DNA from: Anaerobaca lacustris
GTDB lineage: Bacteria; Planctomycetota; Phycisphaerae; Sedimentisphaerales; Anaerobacaceae
Direction: 5' to 3'
Assembly: GCF_030012215.1 (NCBI RefSeq)
Contig: NZ_JASCXX010000037.1
Location: forward strand, 1 to 37,926
Length of the DNA stretch: 37,926 bases
How positions within the stretch are numbered: the first letter of the stretch is position 1; each line of letters starts with the position of its first letter. Below the pieces are notes generated by a model that saw only the letters and a program-made list of their open reading frames with translations, made no database searches and had not been told where the DNA came from. Shown here one piece after another: positions 7,385 through 15,715 of this stretch. The position numbers and the translations under genes are program-made.

Positions 7385-8710
7385 TCACGGCGTCACTACG
7401 AACCATTCGATCAGACCCGGCAGTTGCTCGAGACTGAGAAACGTCACCGATAGGACCGCGATGACCCACATGGCGGGCCTGACCTGTCGGGCCCGCCCGG
7501 AAACCAGATTGATCACGACGAACGAGACGAAACCGAACGCCAGGCCCGTGCTGATGCTGTAGCTCAGCGCGATCATCACGATGAGGATGAACGACGGGAA
7601 CGCCTCCGCCAGGTCGCCGAAGTCGATCCGCTTGACCTCCCGCATCATGAACAGGCCGACCATGATCAGCGCCGGCGCCGTGGCGTACTTGGGCACCATC
7701 GCAACGACCGGGATGAACAGCAGCGCCACGAGAAAGAGGACCCCGGTGACGACCGCCGTCAGGCCGGAGCGGCCGCCCTGCTCGATGCCCGAGGCCGATT
7801 CGGCGAACGACGTCGTCGTCGAGGTCCCCAGCAGAGCGCCGATCATCGTCGCAACCGCGTCGACGCCCAGCAGCCGGTCCAGGCCGCGAATTTTGCCGCG
7901 TTCGTCGAGCATATCCGCCTTGTGACAGCAGGCGACCAGCGTCCCGATGCTGTCGAACATATCGACGAACATCAGCGTGAAGATGCTGCCCATAAAGCCC
8001 CACTTCAAAGCGCCGAGGATGTTCAGCTTGAAGGCGATGGGACGGATGTTCACGTCGAGAGAGATCACCCGTTCGGGCAAAGCCACCTGGCCGGTCGCCG
8101 CCGCCAGCAGGGTCGAGACGGCGATGCCGATCAACAGCGAGCCGCGCACGTTCCGGCTCTCCAGAAAAACCATCGTCAGCAGGCCCGCCAGGCCGATCAG
8201 CACCTTGGCTGTGATCGGGCCGGCCGAGACCATTGTGAACGGGTCGGCCACGACGATGCCCAGATCGGTCAGGCCGATAAACGTGATGAATAGCCCGATC
8301 CCGACGCCGATGGCCGCGATCAGCGAGCCGGGGATCGCCTCGACGATCCGCTGCCGCAGCCCGACCAGCGTCAGCACCAAAAAGAACACGCCCGACAGAA
8401 ACACCACCCCCAGCGCCGTCTGCCAGTCCATCTTGCCCGAGACCACCAGCACCGTGAAGATCGAGTTGAGCCCCAGGCCCGGCGCCATCGCGATCGGGGC
8501 CTTGCCGAACAAGCCCGTCGCAATCGTCGCCAATGCCGAGATGATGCACGTCACCGCGATCAGCGCCGTCTTGTCCATCCCGGTCGGTTCGAGGATGTTG
8601 GGGTGCGTGAAGATGATGTAGGCCATCGTCAGGAAGGTGGTGGTCCCCGCAACCACCTCGACCCGCACGTTCGTCCGCCGCCTGTCGAGCTCGAAGTAAT
8701 CCCTTGGCAT
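7385..8710 (-). CDS. NCS2-family (AzgA-type) purine/nucleobase permease
   Basis: A 441-residue inner-membrane proton symporter with about 12-14 hydrophobic segments. It carries AzgA-type signatures: GTTTFLTMAYIIFTHPNIL at the N-terminus, APGLGLNSIF near residue 80, and GTSTTTSFAESASGIEQGG near residue 285 with GRSGLTAVVTG after it. Characterised relatives carry adenine, guanine or hypoxanthine. Start 8710 gives the conserved MPRDYFELD-type N-terminus with GAGGGG upstream; a longer frame would begin inside the 8741-8766 repeat. It opens a cluster whose other members look like sugar enzymes, an odd partner for a purine carrier. No promoter was seen between it and tRNA-Leu 62 bases upstream, so read-through from the tRNA promoter is possible. 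Confidence 0.9.
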   Translation of the reverse strand: MPRDYFELDRRRTNVRVEVVAGTTTFLTMAYIIFTHPNILEPTGMDKTALIAVTCIISALATIATGLFGKAPIAMAPGLGLNSIFTVLVVSGKMDWQTALGVVFLSGVFFLVLTLVGLRQRIVEAIPGSLIAAIGVGIGLFITFIGLTDLGIVVADPFTMVSAGPITAKVLIGLAGLLTMVFLESRNVRGSLLIGIAVSTLLAAATGQVALPERVISLDVNIRPIAFKLNILGALKWGFMGSIFTLMFVDMFDSIGTLVACCHKADMLDERGKIRGLDRLLGVDAVATMIGALLGTSTTTSFAESASGIEQGGRSGLTAVVTGVLFLVALLFIPVVAMVPKYATAPALIMVGLFMMREVKRIDFGDLAEAFPSFILIVMIALSYSISTGLAFGFVSFVVINLVSGRARQVRPAMWVIAVLSVTFLSLEQLPGLIEWFVVTP

Positions 8711-8740
8711 TTCGCCCCTCGCATCGCGCGCCGTCTGCCC

Positions 8741-8766
8741 GTAGGGGCGAATCATCATTCGCCCCC
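8741..8766 (+). repeat. Family-1 hairpin repeat (GTAGGGGCGAAT core)
   Basis: A 9-bp stem GGGGCGAAT (8744-8752) / ATTCGCCCC (8757-8765) with loop CATC is preceded by CCCGTA. It is the same element as 11080-11103 and 12482-12505 but in the opposite orientation, and it lies between tRNA-Leu and the NCS2 permease gene. Confidence 0.75.
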
Positions 8767-8772
8767 ATCAAA

Positions 8773-8855
8773 TGCGAGCGAGAGGAGTCGAACCTCCACG
8801 TCCGAAGGACACCAGGACCTAAACCTGGCGCGTCTGCCAATTCCGCCACGCTCGC
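8773..8855 (-). tRNA. tRNA-Leu (anticodon UAG)
   Basis: The acceptor stem pairs GCGAGCG (8855-8849) with CGCTCGC (8780-8774), discriminator A at 8773. The anticodon stem is CCAGG/CCTGG and loop TTTAGGT gives UAG at 8821-8819, reading CUN leucine codons. A long variable arm (TGTCCTTCGGACG) and the D-arm GGCGGAATTGGCAGACG are typical of bacterial tRNA-Leu. The T arm is GGTTCGACTCC. CCA is not encoded. Confidence 0.96.
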
Positions 8856-8868
8856 AACGGACGGCCCC

Positions 8869-8897
8869 ATTATGCGCCCGCCGGCGGCGCCAGGCAA
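8869..8897 (-). promoter_or_regulatory. Promoter of tRNA-Leu
   Basis: On the minus strand TTGCCT (8892-8897) and CATAAT (8869-8874) are exactly 17 bases apart. Transcription would start near 8862, seven bases before the mature tRNA 5' end. It may also serve the downstream NCS2 operon. Confidence 0.6.
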
Positions 8898-8926
8898 CCC
8901 AAATCCCCCTCGTCCGAGCGGGGTGG

Positions 8927-8951
8927 GGGGCGACGCATGCGTCGCCCCTAC
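8927..8951 (-). repeat. Family-1 hairpin repeat, CATGCG-centre variant
   Basis: Positions 8927-8948 form a perfect 22-bp palindrome with arms GGGGCGACGCA / TGCGTCGCCCC, followed by TAC on the plus strand. On the minus strand it begins CCGTAGGGGCGA, the same left edge as the copies at 11080 and 12482, and that edge contains the TAG stop codon of the membrane-protein gene ending at 8948. It separates that gene from the tRNA-Leu promoter. Confidence 0.7.
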
Positions 8952-9730
8952 GGCGTTCTGCGCCGGTTGCGCGAGACGGCACTGCACAGCAGATGCGACA
9001 GGACGACCAGCAGAGGCAAAGTCGCGATTCCCAAAAACGTCAGCAACGGCGCCGGCACGCGTCCGACCGCTCGAAAGATGAGGCCGCCCACGACGACGTA
9101 GGCGTTGCCCCAGGCCTCGGCGCGAAAGAAGGCCACGGGCGCCTCGGGATTGCCGATGAACGGTCGCAGGACCCAGCCCATCTGGACCCCCACGAAGGCA
9201 TACAGGACAAACCACGCCCAGAGCAGATGCCGATGCCTCGGCTCGCGGGCGATCAGCGGGCGATAGTAACGCCGGACGACGATCTGGGCGGCCAGGGTGG
9301 CGACGCCGAACATGACCATGTTGAACAGCAGGACCAGGCCGTAATCGCGACACGAGATGTACCAGAACGCCGTGATCGGCGCCAGGGCGGCCAGCACGAC
9401 GGTGACGCAGGACTGCGTCGCGACGAGCGCCCGCAGGACCTGCCCGAAATCGTCGCGCAGTCCCGCCAGCGTGTTGACTACGAAGAAGCTGGGCAGGCAC
9501 AGCACGAACGTCGCCAGCAACAGGATGGGCACCTTCACGCCGGAGTAGAGCAACTGGTGCAGCCGCCCCGCCTTCAGCCCGCTGAACGTCCCCATCACCG
9601 CGCCGTAGAACAATCCGCAGACAAGCATGAGAGCCAGCAGCCAGCGCAGGCGTCCCATCAAGGGCGCATCGACCGCGAAAACGCCCCTGCCGCGCAGAAA
9701 ATCGTCAGCCGCCCGAAAGAACGCGCGCAT
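8948..9730 (-). CDS. Polytopic membrane protein, paralogue B of a tandem pair
   Basis: A 260-residue protein with about six hydrophobic segments, at roughly 27-50, 60-85, 95-120, 128-150, 170-195 and 225-250. The fifth carries [14 protein letters not shown], almost identical to [14 protein letters not shown] in the neighbouring gene; [10 protein letters not shown] and LAPITAFW are also shared, so the two genes are clear paralogues. I do not recognise a characterised family and assign no function. Start 9730 is set by the TGATG overlap: the A of this ATG is the last base of the upstream stop, so translation is probably coupled and the products may act together. The stop codon lies in the 8927-8951 repeat, which supplies the final Pro-stop. 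Confidence 0.8.
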   Translation of the reverse strand: MRAFFRAADDFLRGRGVFAVDAPLMGRLRWLLALMLVCGLFYGAVMGTFSGLKAGRLHQLLYSGVKVPILLLATFVLCLPSFFVVNTLAGLRDDFGQVLRALVATQSCVTVVLAALAPITAFWYISCRDYGLVLLFNMVMFGVATLAAQIVVRRYYRPLIAREPRHRHLLWAWFVLYAFVGVQMGWVLRPFIGNPEAPVAFFRAEAWGNAYVVVGGLIFRAVGRVPAPLLTFLGIATLPLLVVLSHLLCSAVSRNRRRTP

Positions 9731-10521
9731 CACGCACCGAATAGAGCGACGATCGTACGGAACAGATCGATGAAGATGTTGGCTTCGCGGTCGCGAAACC
9801 ACTCGAACGCGAGGTTCGGCGCCCCGACAAACGGCCGCAGCACCCAGCCCATCTGGGCGCCCACCAGACCGTAGATCACCAGCCAGAGACGAAACGTGGT
9901 GCCCAGGATGTCGCCCGAGGGCGACAGCGCAACAGGCATGACGGTCACAGTGGGCCCAGGACCGTCGGTGGGCTCGGCGGCGGGCGCGGAGTTCCCCGTT
10001 GCTTTGGCCGGTCCGGCCTGCGCCGCATCGAGTCGCGACAGCATGGTCAACAGGACTTTGAGCCCGATGACGCCCGAGACTGCGAAGAAAAGGAAGTTCA
10101 GCAGTTTCATGAACGGATAGCTCGACGTGCTGAGCGTGAAGAACGCGGTGATCGGTCCGAGCGAGGCCAGAACGGCCAGATTGGCCGAGACCGGGGCGAG
10201 GATCAGCCGCAGCGTGTCTTTCGGGCCCAGTCGAATGCCCAGCAGCGCGCTGAAGACGTACAGCGACGGGAATGTGATGACGAGCGTCAGGATGAACAGG
10301 ATCGGCACCTTGACGGCCGAGGCGAACATCTGGGCGAAACACGGGGGCGTTCGCGTCAGTACCGCGTAGAGCCCCATGCACAGACCGTAGACGATCCCCA
10401 GCACGATCGACACAGCCACGAGCGGCTTGATGCGGATGTGCCCCGTGCCGCCTGCCAGAAGCTGCGGATCGCCCTTGTGCCCGCGCAGAACCTCATCCAA
10501 CTCCTTCAACCACCGAATCAT
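9730..10521 (-). CDS. Polytopic membrane protein, paralogue A of a tandem pair
   Basis: A 263-residue protein with a short charged N-terminus (KELDEVLRGHKGD) and five or six hydrophobic segments: about 32-55, 68-95, 105-130, 138-160 and 205-230. A Pro/Ala/Gly-rich, probably extramembrane linker lies at about 168-200. The conserved [14 protein letters not shown] motif follows the fifth segment and SAVKVPILFI and LGPITAFF match paralogue B; B lacks the long linker. AGGGGA nine bases before the ATG supports the start at 10521. No catalytic residues are evident and no function is assigned. Its stop overlaps the start of paralogue B by one base. Confidence 0.8.
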   Translation of the reverse strand: MIRWLKELDEVLRGHKGDPQLLAGGTGHIRIKPLVAVSIVLGIVYGLCMGLYAVLTRTPPCFAQMFASAVKVPILFILTLVITFPSLYVFSALLGIRLGPKDTLRLILAPVSANLAVLASLGPITAFFTLSTSSYPFMKLLNFLFFAVSGVIGLKVLLTMLSRLDAAQAGPAKATGNSAPAAEPTDGPGPTVTVMPVALSPSGDILGTTFRLWLVIYGLVGAQMGWVLRPFVGAPNLAFEWFRDREANIFIDLFRTIVALFGA

Positions 10522-10700
10522 CGCTGTCGTCCCCTTCCCTTACAACCCGATTCAAGCCGTCCGCAACGGCCGCCGTGTCACGCGTAGACGTCTCCCCGCC
10601 GCGACACTTCCCATCGGAGAGAATTGTCGCCGACCCCACAGGAGAATGCAAGAGAAAAACCAGCGGCCCGACCTCTCGCGGAGCGAAGATTCCCAGGCAC

Positions 10701-10746
10701 GGGGTGGTAGCCTCAAACGCAGTGGCGTTTGGGGATGGCGAATCGG
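10701..10746 (+). repeat. Family-2 dispersed repeat, copy 2
   Basis: Aligns gaplessly to the reverse complement of 1026-1071 (38 of 46 identical). The core CCTCAAACGC-AGTG-GCGTTTGGGG forms a 10-bp stem with one wobble pair. Similarity trails on to about 10753 (ATCGGGC, then GCC), so the element reaches the xseB stop codon at 10755-10757. Confidence 0.6.
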
Positions 10747-10754
10747 GCGGCCGT

Positions 10755-11039
10755 TCAGAAGAGGGCTTCTTCGTCGGAGCCGGGCGCTTCGTCGGCGGGT
10801 TCGGGGGTTGCGGCGGACGGCTCCTCGTCGGTCTTGCTGATCTTCTCGATTCGCTTCTCGGCCTTCTGGAGGATCTGGCGACAGTGCTGGATCAGGGCCA
10901 TCCCCTGCTCGTACTGTTCGAGGCTGTCCTGCAGCGGGATCTGACCCTGCTCGATCTTGTCCACGATGGTTCGGAGCTGCTTGATCGCGTCCTCAAAGTT
11001 CAGTTTGCTGATCTCGTCTTCGGTCTTCTTCTGGGCCAT
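10755..11039 (-). CDS. xseB: Exodeoxyribonuclease VII small subunit
   Basis: Small subunit of exonuclease VII, which degrades single-stranded DNA from both ends to oligonucleotides; several XseB chains bind one XseA. The 94-residue protein has the conserved core LNFEDAIKQLRTIVDKIEQG, then LQDSLEQYEQGMALIQHCRQIL, a two-helix coiled coil. An acidic, Pro/Ala-rich C-terminal tail of about 25 residues follows, longer than in many homologues. Start 11039 gives MAQKKTEDE with AGGA nine bases upstream; upstream in-frame codons would begin in the 11080 repeat. It follows xseA by 60 bases, an interval mostly filled by that repeat, and its stop abuts the family-2 repeat. Confidence 0.93.
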   Translation of the reverse strand: MAQKKTEDEISKLNFEDAIKQLRTIVDKIEQGQIPLQDSLEQYEQGMALIQHCRQILQKAEKRIEKISKTDEEPSAATPEPADEAPGSDEEALF

Positions 11040-11079
11040 GGTCTTGTTTCCTGTCGCGTCTGGATATCGTCGTCCATGA

Positions 11080-11103
11080 GGGCGAATCATGATTCGCCCC
11101 TAC
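11080..11103 (-). repeat. Family-1 hairpin repeat between xseA and xseB
   Basis: GGGCGAATCATGATTCGCCC (11080-11099) is a perfect 20-bp palindrome, followed on the plus strand by CTAC. On the minus strand the edge reads CCGTAGGGGCGA and contains the TAG that ends xseA. With no T-run it is unlikely to terminate transcription; it could affect mRNA stability or the XseA:XseB ratio. Confidence 0.8.
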
Positions 11104-12458
11104 GGCATATTATACACCTTGCTTTCGATGACGGTCTTGCCGGCCAGTTCGGTGAGCATCGCATCGCCGACCCGGATGTCGTCGAGCGTGCGGACGACCT
11201 TGCCGGTCGTCTTGTTCGTCGTGATCGTGTAGCCGCGCGCCAGCACGCTGCGCGGATCGAGCGCCGCCAGACGGCCTTCGCGTGCGGCCAGGTCCATCTT
11301 CCGGGCGTTCACGACGGCCGTGATCGCCGCCCGCGCCCGGCTCGTCAGCTCGTTGAGCCGAACGGTCATCGCGCCGAGCAGCCGGTGCGGCTCGATCCGG
11401 GCGATATGCTCGTGGCAGTCCTGCAGCATCGCCCGCCGCTGCGCCAGAAGGGACTGGACCGATGCGGATAAGTCCGACGCCAGTTCATCGACGTGCTGCT
11501 CCCGCATCCGCACGGCCAGCAGCGGATTGCGAAACGCCGAACTGGCGAGAATCGTTTGCAGATACTCGCCGCCCAGCTCGACGCGGGATCGGACACTGCG
11601 CATCAGGCGGCTGCCCTGATGGTCCAGGTCGCTCAGCACGTCACGCATGTCGGGGACCGCGACCACGCCGGCCTTCGTCGGCGTCGAGGCCCGCCGGTCC
11701 GCCACGAGGTCGGCGATCGTCGTATCCACCTCGTGCCCGACGGCGCTGATGATCGGGATCTTCGACGCGAAGATCGCCCGCGCGAGCACCTCCTCGTTGA
11801 AGGCCCAGAGGTCCTCCAGCGAGCCGCCGCCGCGCCCGACGATCAGCAGATCGAGCTTGAGCCTGGCGTTGCGCCGGTTGACGTCGGCAATCGCGGCGGC
11901 GATCTGCCGGGCCGCGCCCTCGCCCTGGACCGGCACGGGATAGAGAGCCAGCCGCGTGCAGGGCCAGCGGTTGTGCACGCTGTCGGCGATGTCGTGGACC
12001 GCGGCGCCGGACTCGCTCGTCAGGATGCCGATCCGCTGCGGGTACGTCGGGATCGGTATCTTGTGCGCGTCGTCGAAGAGGCCCTCGGCCCGCAGCTTGC
12101 GAACCAACTGCTCGAACGCCAGTTGCAGCGCCCCGACGCCCTCCGGCGCCATCTCCTCGACGACCAGCGAATAGCGGCCCTGCGGGACGTAGACGCTGAC
12201 GAAGCCGGTCGCGATCACGGCCAGTCCGTTCTCCGGGCGGAACCGCACGCGGGCGAAGTTCGGTTTCCACATCGCACAGGGCAGCACCGAGCCCTCATCC
12301 TTCAGCGAGAAATAGCAGTGGCCGCTTCCATGCTGCTTCCAGCCGGTGATCTCGCCCTTGACCATCACCCGGGCGGGGAGGCTCGTCTCCAGAACCTCCT
12401 TGACCAGGGCGTTGACCTGGCTGACCGTGTAGATCGTCGGCGTTGTCTTCGTTTGCAT
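11100..12458 (-). CDS. xseA: Exodeoxyribonuclease VII large subunit
   Basis: Catalytic subunit of exonuclease VII, a cytoplasmic single-strand DNA nuclease used in repair. The 452-residue protein has an N-terminal OB-fold (about 8-110: VSQVNALVKEVLE, VKGEITGWKQHGSGHCYFSLKD), then the nuclease domain with TSESGAAVHDI, LLIVGRGGGSLEDLWAFNEE near residue 207 and VGHEVDTTIADLVADRRASTP near 242, all hallmark segments. A long coiled-coil region follows (about 270-400), then a C-terminal strand domain with LDPRSVLARGYTI. AAGGAGG is well placed before the ATG at 12458. The last codons are ATG-CCG-TAG, and CCGTAG is the edge of the 11080 repeat, so the C-terminal Pro and stop come from the repeat. Confidence 0.96.
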   Translation of the reverse strand: MQTKTTPTIYTVSQVNALVKEVLETSLPARVMVKGEITGWKQHGSGHCYFSLKDEGSVLPCAMWKPNFARVRFRPENGLAVIATGFVSVYVPQGRYSLVVEEMAPEGVGALQLAFEQLVRKLRAEGLFDDAHKIPIPTYPQRIGILTSESGAAVHDIADSVHNRWPCTRLALYPVPVQGEGAARQIAAAIADVNRRNARLKLDLLIVGRGGGSLEDLWAFNEEVLARAIFASKIPIISAVGHEVDTTIADLVADRRASTPTKAGVVAVPDMRDVLSDLDHQGSRLMRSVRSRVELGGEYLQTILASSAFRNPLLAVRMREQHVDELASDLSASVQSLLAQRRAMLQDCHEHIARIEPHRLLGAMTVRLNELTSRARAAITAVVNARKMDLAAREGRLAALDPRSVLARGYTITTNKTTGKVVRTLDDIRVGDAMLTELAGKTVIESKVYNMP

Positions 12459-12481
12459 CCGTCCTCCTTGACCTCTTGTGT

Positions 12482-12505
12482 GGGCGAATGATGATTCGCC
12501 CCTAC
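12482..12505 (-). repeat. Family-1 hairpin repeat upstream of xseA
   Basis: An 8-bp stem GGGCGAAT/ATTCGCCC with loop GATG (12482-12501) is followed by CTAC on the plus strand. On the minus strand it begins CCGTAGGGGCGA and supplies the TAG stop of the GH-like gene. It ends 23 bases before the xseA start codon, so a folded hairpin in the mRNA would lie just upstream of the xseA ribosome binding site. Confidence 0.8.
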
Positions 12506-13878
12506 GGGCGCACCAGGACGACCCAATAGTCCTTCGAGGGACATTCCAGCGTCAGAGCGCCGGGCTCTGCGACGCGCTGCGGCTTCGACCATTCGGATTT
12601 GAGCACGTTGAGCCACTGCACGGTCGCCGGACCCTTCAGCGCGCGGGCGTCGAGCGTCACCTTGCCGCCGTCGGGAAAGTAGACCGCGTACTCGGTGCCC
12701 GGATTCGCGAAGCAATAGGCCTCGTTCGCTTCGCGCTCGCCGAGCAGATCGTTGTGCGGCTCGCACGCAAAGACCCGCATCCGATCGGTGATCATTCGCA
12801 TGCTGCGGATATTGGCCTGGGCCTTGTCGCCCAGCCCCAGCCCGGAGTCGGGCCGGTGGAACCGCGCCGAGGCCAGCCCGCCGAAGATGTTGCGCCAGAA
12901 CCGCTCCATCGCGTCGCGGTCGTTGCCGTAGCGACCGGTGTCGGCGCCGTAGATCTTGGTGTTGTTCAGCGGTCGCGGCCGGTCGGCGATCCGCGCCCGC
13001 TGCGTCTGCGCGTTGTCCCAGTGGGCCTGGCCCTTCTGATGGTTGTTCTGCGAGATGTCGATGAACGAGTACAGCTCCGGATGGTCGAACGTCGCGCGGT
13101 GCGAGGCGTGCGAGAGGTCCCAGGCATCCCACATCTCGGTGGTGTGGACCTTCACGCCGGCGGCCTTGGCCCTGGCCTGGATGAAGCGGGCCCAGTAGGC
13201 GCCCCAGGCCGGCTGGCCGGAGGTCTCGTTGTCCATGCAGTACAGCACGTTGCCGCGCTTCAGCGAATGGATGAGCATCTTGTCCACGAAGCGCTGCTGG
13301 TACGGCAGCACGACGGCGTTGTTTCGCTGCTCCGGCGTGGTGAAGAAGAACGGCTGCTCGTTGCTGCCCGGATGGTTCGGATACCGCTCGGCCAGGCCCG
13401 AGGCCTCGAACGTGTAGTTGACGTTGTTCTTCGGATTGTAGGGGCTCACGTCCCAATGCTCGCGCGAGTAGTCGAAGCGGTCCCAGACCTCGATCTGGAC
13501 GATGATGTCACGCTCTTGCGTCAGCGCCATCAGGCTCTCGAACCGCCGCCAGTACTCGTCGTTCCAGCGGTCCAGGTCGTACTTGCCGTCGGGCCGCTTC
13601 GCGAACGCCTGGACCTCGAAGCCCTTGTCGATCCGCGCGCTCATCGTGTTGCGGATGTAGTTGCCGCCGACGCTCTGGAGCAGGTCGAGATGCTCTTTCA
13701 GATCGGGAATCTGAAACAGGTTGTCGTCCTTGCTGCCCCCGATCAGCAGGACCGGCTCGCCCTTGTACTGCCAATACCGCGGATTCGCCGCATAGACGTC
13801 GATCGCCCCTTGGGCAAAAGCTCCGCCGCAGACGCAAAGCAAACCGACAACCCACACGCACGCAAATCGAGATATCAT
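12502..13878 (-). CDS. Secreted glycoside hydrolase-like protein (DUF4038/apiosidase-type barrel suspected)
   Basis: A 458-residue exported protein. Residues 1-23 form a signal peptide (SRFACVWVVGLLCVCGGAFAQ). The mature part opens with NPRYWQYKGEPVLLIGGSKDD and DLLQSVGGNYIRNTMS, the pattern by which DUF4038-type TIM-barrel glycosidases begin. VQIEVWDRFDYS (about 150), YCMDNETSG (about 210) and HTTEMWDAWD (about 245) place acidic residues at barrel-strand ends as expected for acid/base and nucleophile. The last 90 residues look like a beta-sandwich. Family membership is inferred from pattern only; substrate unknown. Start 13878 has AGGAGG eight bases upstream, and an upstream in-frame extension is low-complexity and lacks a signal. 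It ends Arg-Pro-TAG inside the 12482 repeat and lies 43 bases before xseA. Confidence 0.75.
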   Translation of the reverse strand: MISRFACVWVVGLLCVCGGAFAQGAIDVYAANPRYWQYKGEPVLLIGGSKDDNLFQIPDLKEHLDLLQSVGGNYIRNTMSARIDKGFEVQAFAKRPDGKYDLDRWNDEYWRRFESLMALTQERDIIVQIEVWDRFDYSREHWDVSPYNPKNNVNYTFEASGLAERYPNHPGSNEQPFFFTTPEQRNNAVVLPYQQRFVDKMLIHSLKRGNVLYCMDNETSGQPAWGAYWARFIQARAKAAGVKVHTTEMWDAWDLSHASHRATFDHPELYSFIDISQNNHQKGQAHWDNAQTQRARIADRPRPLNNTKIYGADTGRYGNDRDAMERFWRNIFGGLASARFHRPDSGLGLGDKAQANIRSMRMITDRMRVFACEPHNDLLGEREANEAYCFANPGTEYAVYFPDGGKVTLDARALKGPATVQWLNVLKSEWSKPQRVAEPGALTLECPSKDYWVVLVRP

Positions 13879-14025
13879 GGCGTTTCCTCCTGACCAGAAT
13901 TCCATTGACGACGGCTCAATAACCGTATCCCGCCGATTATACGCCCCCCCGCCGCCCCCATCAATCCCCCTTCTCCGCCCCGAACCCGCCAGCCGTGCGC
14001 CCCTCCACACCCAAGCCCCATCCAC

Positions 14026-14472
14026 TCAGTTCATGCGGGTTACGATATGACTGACGACTGTGTTCTTTCGCATTCGTACGTACCCCCGCGATCCAGCCAG
14101 CTTCTCCCAACTGCGCTTGTCCGATTGGAAGAAATAGAACTCATCGCCCGCTTCATAGCTGTTCGTGAACTCATTCCATGCCTTGGCGAAACTGTCCCTG
14201 GCCAATAGCCCGGCCATATCGCCAGAGTTCAAAGGCCGTCCGAAGACCTCCACTTCAACTTGGACGATGGTCAATGGTCCCCGGACCTCGTATCGACATC
14301 CATAGGTGTTCATCGCCCTGCGCACGTCGGCTCGTCTCTTCATCGAGTACAGGCCATATGTGATCTCATGAGGCCAATACACCAAGAGAGCTGCACATAG
14401 CCCTGCAAGACACAGCAGGATGATCCTCTTGCGCTTCGCCAAAGCCCTAAAACAAGCATGTTTCCACGTCAT
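14026..14472 (-). CDS. Small membrane-anchored protein of unknown function
   Basis: A 148-residue protein with a basic N-terminus (FRALAKRKR), one hydrophobic segment at about 18-34 (LLCLAGLCAALLVYW) and a soluble domain, so probably a single-pass inner-membrane protein with most of its mass outside the cytoplasm. The soluble part has charged helices and a VQVEVEVFG strand. I recognise no family. Start 14472 is supported by GAGGAG eight bases upstream; an in-frame extension would overlap the prepilin-like gene. It ends about 150 bases before the GH-like gene; that interval holds a C-rich stretch (13936-13990) and no evident signal. It begins 58 bases after the prepilin-like gene and may be co-transcribed with it. 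Confidence 0.6.
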   Translation of the reverse strand: MTWKHACFRALAKRKRIILLCLAGLCAALLVYWPHEITYGLYSMKRRADVRRAMNTYGCRYEVRGPLTIVQVEVEVFGRPLNSGDMAGLLARDSFAKAWNEFTNSYEAGDEFYFFQSDKRSWEKLAGSRGYVRMRKNTVVSHIVTRMN

Positions 14473-14530
14473 GTGTGTCGCTCCTCGGCCTTCTGGTCTT
14501 TCTGGGGCCTGCCCTGGAAATGCCACTGCC

Positions 14531-15715
<1,185 letters not shown>

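Noticed and set aside
7182-9500. A 772-residue minus-strand frame spanning tRNA-Leu
   Set aside because: It reads through a tRNA gene and through parts of three better-supported genes in another frame.
8927-12505. Reading the family-1 repeats as a CRISPR array or intrinsic terminators
   Set aside because: Copies are single, widely spaced and not separated by spacers of constant length, and no T-run follows the stems.
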